A stretch of 64,000 nucleotides of DNA from Bacteroides sp. Lineage in GTDB: Bacteria; Bacteroidota; Bacteroidia; Bacteroidales; Bacteroidaceae. The stretch covers positions 62,001 through 126,000 of the forward strand of contig DXLO01000001.1 in the NCBI GenBank assembly GCA_019414665.1, written 5' to 3'. The translations under genes were made by a program, and so were the position numbers. Shown here piece after piece: positions 60,524-64,000 of this stretch (its first letter is position 1; every line of letters starts with the position of its first letter). The notes below the pieces were generated by a model, which ran no database searches, was not told where the DNA came from, and saw nothing but the letters and a program-made list of their open reading frames with translations.

Positions 60524-62251
60524 ATGATGGAAAATATAAAAGAAATCCCCTATGGCATTGCCAACTTCGTGGAAGTGGCAGAGCAGAACATGTACTATGT
60601 AGATAAAACCATGTATCTGCCTTTGCTGGAAAAACAGCCCCGGAACCTGTTCTTTATCCGTCCCCGCCGCTTCGGCAAGAGTATCTTTTTGAGTATGCTG
60701 CGTGCGTATTATGACATAGCACAAAAAGAAAAGTTCCAGAAACGCTTCGGCAATCTATGGATAGGCAGCCGCCCCACCCCCCTGCAAGGAAAATTTCAGG
60801 TGGTGTATCTTGATTTCTCGCGCGCCAGTGGCGGAAGCGGTTCACTGGAAGAAAATTTCAATAACTATTGCGGCATGGTGATGGACCTGTTCGGCAAAGT
60901 GTATGAGCCTTATTATTTTCCCGGATTTGCACAAAAGATGGAAGAACAGCCCGACTTTGTCAGCAAGTTGAACTACCTGAACCTGCATGCGGCTGAATCC
61001 GGAATGAGACTTTACCTCATCATCGACGAATACGATAACTTTACCAACATCGTTCTGAACGAGCAGGGAAAAGACATTTATCATGCCCTGACCCATGCCA
61101 GCGGATTCTACCGTGAAATATTCAAGAAATTCAAAGGCATGTTCGAGCGCATCTTCATGACCGGCGTCAGCCCCGTCACCTTGGACGACCTGACCAGCGG
61201 ATTCAACATCGGCTGGAATATCAGTACCGACTACCAGTTCAACATGATGCTGGGATTCAGCGAAACGGACGTGCGCACCATGTTCCAATATTATAAGGAT
61301 GCCGGACAGCTCCCGATCGACGCGGACATCGAAGCAATGATCCGGGAGATGAAACCGTGGTATAATAATTACTGTTTCGCAGAAGAAAGCCTGGAACGCG
61401 ACCCGAAAATGTTCAATTGCGACATGGTACTTTACTACCTGCGCAATTACATCACGCTGGGCAAATCTCCTAAAGAGATGATAGATCCCAACACCCGTAC
61501 GGACTACAACAAAATGAAGAAACTAATCCAGCTGGACAAGCTGGACGGCAACCGCAAGGGCGTATTACGTAAAATCACCGAAGAAGGGCAAATTATCACC
61601 AACCTGATCACCACCTTCCCGGCCAAGGAAATCGCCAAACCCGAAATCTTCCCCAGCCTGCTCTTCTATTATGGCATGTTGACCATCACTGCCACACGCG
61701 GCAGCCGCTTGGTATTGAGTATCCCCAACTATAATGTGCGCAAACAGTATTACGAATTCATGCTGGAGGAGTACCAGGACAAACGCCATATCAACCTGAA
61801 CAATTTGATGGACCTGTTCGATGAAATGGCTTACGAAGGCCATTGGCGCGAAACACTGGAATTCATTGCCCATGCCTACAAGGAAAATTCATCTGTACGC
61901 AGTGCCATGGAAGGCGAGCGAAATATACAGGGTTTCTTCACCGCCTACCTCAGCGTAAACGCTTATTACCTGATGGCTCCGGAAATGGAACTGAGCCACG
62001 GTTACTGCGACCTCTTCCTCATGCCGGACCTGATGCGCTACGAGGTGAAGCATAGCTATATTCTTGAACTGAAATATCTGTCGGTGAAGGACACGGAAGA
62101 GAAAGCCCGGACGCAATGGCAGGAAGCGGTGAAACAGATTAACGAATATGCTGCCGCACCCCGGGTATGGCAGTTGGTGCAGAACACGAAGCTGCACTGT
62201 ATTATCATACAGTTCCGGGGATGGGAGCTGGAGCGGATGGAAGAAGTGTAG
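60524..62251 (+). CDS. AAA-ATPase-like protein with C-terminal PD-(D/E)XK nuclease domain (DUF1703 type)
   Basis: 575 residues from the ATG at 60524 (60527 also possible). The N-terminal AAA-ATPase-like region starts IPYGIANFVEVAEQNMYYVD with Walker A-type RPRRFGKSIFLSML and Walker B-like LYLIIDEYDNF. The C-terminal DUF1703 domain has GYCDLFLMPD and ILELKYLS, the PD-(D/E)XK core Asp and Glu-x-Lys. This two-domain family is multiplied in Bacteroides genomes; function is unproven, perhaps related to mobile elements or defence. G+C content is higher than in the gene-poor parts around it. Confidence 0.9.
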   Translation: MMENIKEIPYGIANFVEVAEQNMYYVDKTMYLPLLEKQPRNLFFIRPRRFGKSIFLSMLRAYYDIAQKEKFQKRFGNLWIGSRPTPLQGKFQVVYLDFSRASGGSGSLEENFNNYCGMVMDLFGKVYEPYYFPGFAQKMEEQPDFVSKLNYLNLHAAESGMRLYLIIDEYDNFTNIVLNEQGKDIYHALTHASGFYREIFKKFKGMFERIFMTGVSPVTLDDLTSGFNIGWNISTDYQFNMMLGFSETDVRTMFQYYKDAGQLPIDADIEAMIREMKPWYNNYCFAEESLERDPKMFNCDMVLYYLRNYITLGKSPKEMIDPNTRTDYNKMKKLIQLDKLDGNRKGVLRKITEEGQIITNLITTFPAKEIAKPEIFPSLLFYYGMLTITATRGSRLVLSIPNYNVRKQYYEFMLEEYQDKRHINLNNLMDLFDEMAYEGHWRETLEFIAHAYKENSSVRSAMEGERNIQGFFTAYLSVNAYYLMAPEMELSHGYCDLFLMPDLMRYEVKHSYILELKYLSVKDTEEKARTQWQEAVKQINEYAAAPRVWQLVQNTKLHCIIIQFRGWELERMEEV

Positions 62252-62299
62252 GCCTGTTCAAAACAACATGACAGTACGGATGAAAATTCATACAGGAAG

Positions 62300-63648
62300 T
62301 CAATTCACATTCAGAATCACTCTTTTATAAGACTTTAGATTAGGCGTTCCATTATCTGTAAGTTCAAGTATCAAATGTAACTGTTTGCCCGGATTATCCG
62401 GTACAATTATCTCCGTCCTCTTCTCATCGACGTGCTTTATAGCCACCTTTGTTTGCACACTGCCTGCTTCCCGATATTGCCACCATTGGTAAGACAATGA
62501 ATTTTTATCAGGGTCAAATGAAGGAGAGGCATCCAGTATTATTTTTTCTCCCGGCCGGACTGTGCGTACACTTTCTCCCAATATCCGGGCAACAGGTTGA
62601 TGATTTGCCTTTGAATATTCATCAGCCACGCACCAGTCGGCACGAGCCGCCCAGTCATTTTGTATAGCAGGCAACCAACGCTGGAAAGTATAATGCGAAT
62701 CCGGCACACCGTTTTTCAAATCATTCCCATCTTGCATGTGATTGCCATTTTTATACTCCGGGCGTCCTCCCCATCCTCCTAATGTATAGTCTGTATGCTG
62801 TTCAAGTCCATTACGTATAAGAGGCATAAAAGAAGGAGTATCCCCCTCACTGGTATATTCCTGAGGATAGGCGGCACACAGTGGTCCGTGCCCATTCTTA
62901 ATATGGTCAGCCAACCAAGGTTTATCCATGATCTGTTGCAACTCTTTTGAATTTTTACTAAGTCTGTTCTTAAAATAATAATCCACACTCATGTAATCCC
63001 ATACATATCTCCATCATGATCCGGTGCGCCCGATTCATAAATAATGATTTCAGGAAGATTCTGTTCTATCCATTTTCCACCGCCGTCCTGATACCAAATA
63101 CAATATAATCTGGCTTTTGATACCGCTTTTGCCCATTCTGCAGCAGAATATTTCTGCTTGATCTGCCATAAGGCATTGGCCTGGGTGTTGGCTCCACCCC
63201 ATGCTAAAATATGAACAGGCCTCGGATCAGAATCAAGCAATGTCCTTATGATGAGCTGTGCCCCCTCGCTATCAGACAGTAAAGGAGGCAATTTATGCAA
63301 GTCCTCTCTGTTCTCATTACCAACCGCCAAGACACTTAGCAAATATTCAGCATCGGGATAATCGGGATTATGTTTCCTCAAATTAGGCAGACATTCCGCA
63401 TATTTGGCAATTTGTGATTCGATCCATTTATCTTTACTATGTCCGTCTTTCTGTACCCCATTGACTTGAACAATGCCTGCGACATCATAATCAGAAGAAT
63501 ACATAAGAAAACGAATCATAGAACTTTGATCGTCAATCTCACCATCCGTAGTGACAATAACCCGGGGCTTCTCCTGCTGTCGGGCAACAGCAGATAACAT
63601 TGACACAAACAAAAAAACAATACAGCATAAAACAGGGGGCATTTTCAT
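62300..63648 (-). pseudogene. DUF1593 nucleoside-hydrolase-like protein gene, split by a frame break
   Basis: Two adjacent frames together make one DUF1593 protein of about 449 residues. Part 1 (63648 to 62989) has a signal peptide (start ATG 63648 or 63642), VIVTTDGEIDDQSSMIRFLM and HILAWGGANTQANALW, and stops after GDMYGIT. Part 2 starts at ATG 62992, overlapping as ATGA, and continues with SVDYYFKN, NGHGPLCAAYP, GDTPSFMPLI, GGWGGRPEY and the C-terminal ILDASPSFDPD Ig-like domain. Each half lacks conserved parts of the fold. Sequencing error, true pseudogene or recoding are possible. Pectin-locus context fits the family. Confidence 0.7.
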
Positions 63649-63664
63649 ATTACAAACTGTTAAA

Positions 63665-64000
63665 TTAGTAGGCCAACACATTCCAAAGATCTCTGATACG
63701 TTGTTCGGGGTCCCATTTGCCATTGAATGTCCACTTGGCGGTAACGCCATGAAACTCCGGAGCATTCTCCGCCTCCTTCAAATTATCGTTTAACCAGCCA
63801 CTATGCCCTCCTTCACGGGTACAACCATAATAATAGGTACGTAGCCCCCACGGACAGGGATCAAGCACTTTATCCGAATAAGCATAATGAATATTCCCGT
63901 CAAGCACATTCTTCGACATTTTACATTTGATGAGATAAAACTGGGAATCATGATGATAGCGTCCTAAAAGTGTCGGTGTCTTAGCATCAAATGAAGAATT
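63665..64000 (-). CDS. Pectinesterase (CE8), C-terminal part; gene continues beyond the window
   Basis: 112 codons are visible and the frame is open to the window edge. LLGRYHHDSQFYLIKCKMSK, YSDKVLDPCPWGLRTYYYG, CTREGGHSGWLNDN and TAKWTFNGKWDPE are the C-terminal landmarks of Bacteroides pectin methylesterases, with the last coil of the beta-helix and the tail. It would demethylate homogalacturonan outside the inner membrane. The DUF1593 gene starts 16 bases downstream, so both belong to one operon. Confidence 0.75.
   Translation of the reverse strand, partial: NSSFDAKTPTLLGRYHHDSQFYLIKCKMSKNVLDGNIHYAYSDKVLDPCPWGLRTYYYGCTREGGHSGWLNDNLKEAENAPEFHGVTAKWTFNGKWDPEQRIRDLWNVLAY

Noticed and set aside
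1..64000. tRNA or rRNA genes
   Set aside because: No cloverleaf with a TTCRANY-type T-loop and CCA-proximal stem, and no rRNA-like stretch, was noticed in the spacers; a covariance search would be decisive.

Overview
The window looks like chromosomal DNA of a gut Bacteroidales bacterium, most consistent with Bacteroides/Phocaeicola. Supporting signs are a SusC/SusD pair, promoters with the Bacteroidota -7 box TAnnTTTG a short distance upstream of many genes, near absence of Shine-Dalgarno sequences, a DUF2723 protein, GIN-domain and ORF6N proteins, and pectin-type sugar acid genes. The species cannot be fixed from the sequence alone. No rRNA, tRNA, CRISPR array or intact insertion sequence was seen.

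Layout. 1-17 kb: envelope glycan genes. A partial GT4 enters from the left edge, followed by a likely GT2 remnant and a 21-bp tandem array in a gene-poor kilobase. Then come an operon GT4 - MsbA-like ABC exporter - GT2 (minus strand), a GT2 (plus), and a compact block in which two LtaS-like membrane phosphatase-fold enzymes flank a GtrB-type GT2, a GtrA-type membrane protein and an ArnT-like GT-C transferase. The second LtaS-like gene shares an operon with argS and a viroplasmin-type RNase H. 17-22 kb: an orphan susC/susD pair with a structured leader. 22-33 kb: housekeeping genes (U32 peptidase family, dusB, CDF transporter - epimerase - PAP2 operon, rnr, cysE) plus a GIN-domain surface protein and several very small genes. 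33-40 kb: a plus-strand run of RNA methyltransferase, DPP-IV, purD, two membrane proteins and mnmD.

40-47 kb is the most interesting accessory part. A 960-residue surface lipoprotein with a collagen-like stretch lies downstream of a short AraC-type regulator. The spacer next to the regulator carries two 22-bp inverted repeats (21 identities) enclosing 162 bp with an outward-facing TAnnTTTG box, the geometry of an invertible promoter. Next are a ZnuA-like and a ZnuC-like gene without a permease gene, with a 33-bp-spaced direct repeat in front, and a second tandem array of 22-bp units.

47-64 kb: a DUF2723 GT-C-like protein, a polysaccharide deacetylase, kduI-kduD-DUF4861 (unsaturated uronate breakdown), dacB-lpdA with two PH-like membrane proteins, an ORF6N protein, nadB, an AAA/PD-(D/E)XK protein, and at the right edge a frame-broken DUF1593 gene behind the end of a pectinesterase gene. 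The last two suggest that a pectin locus continues beyond the window.
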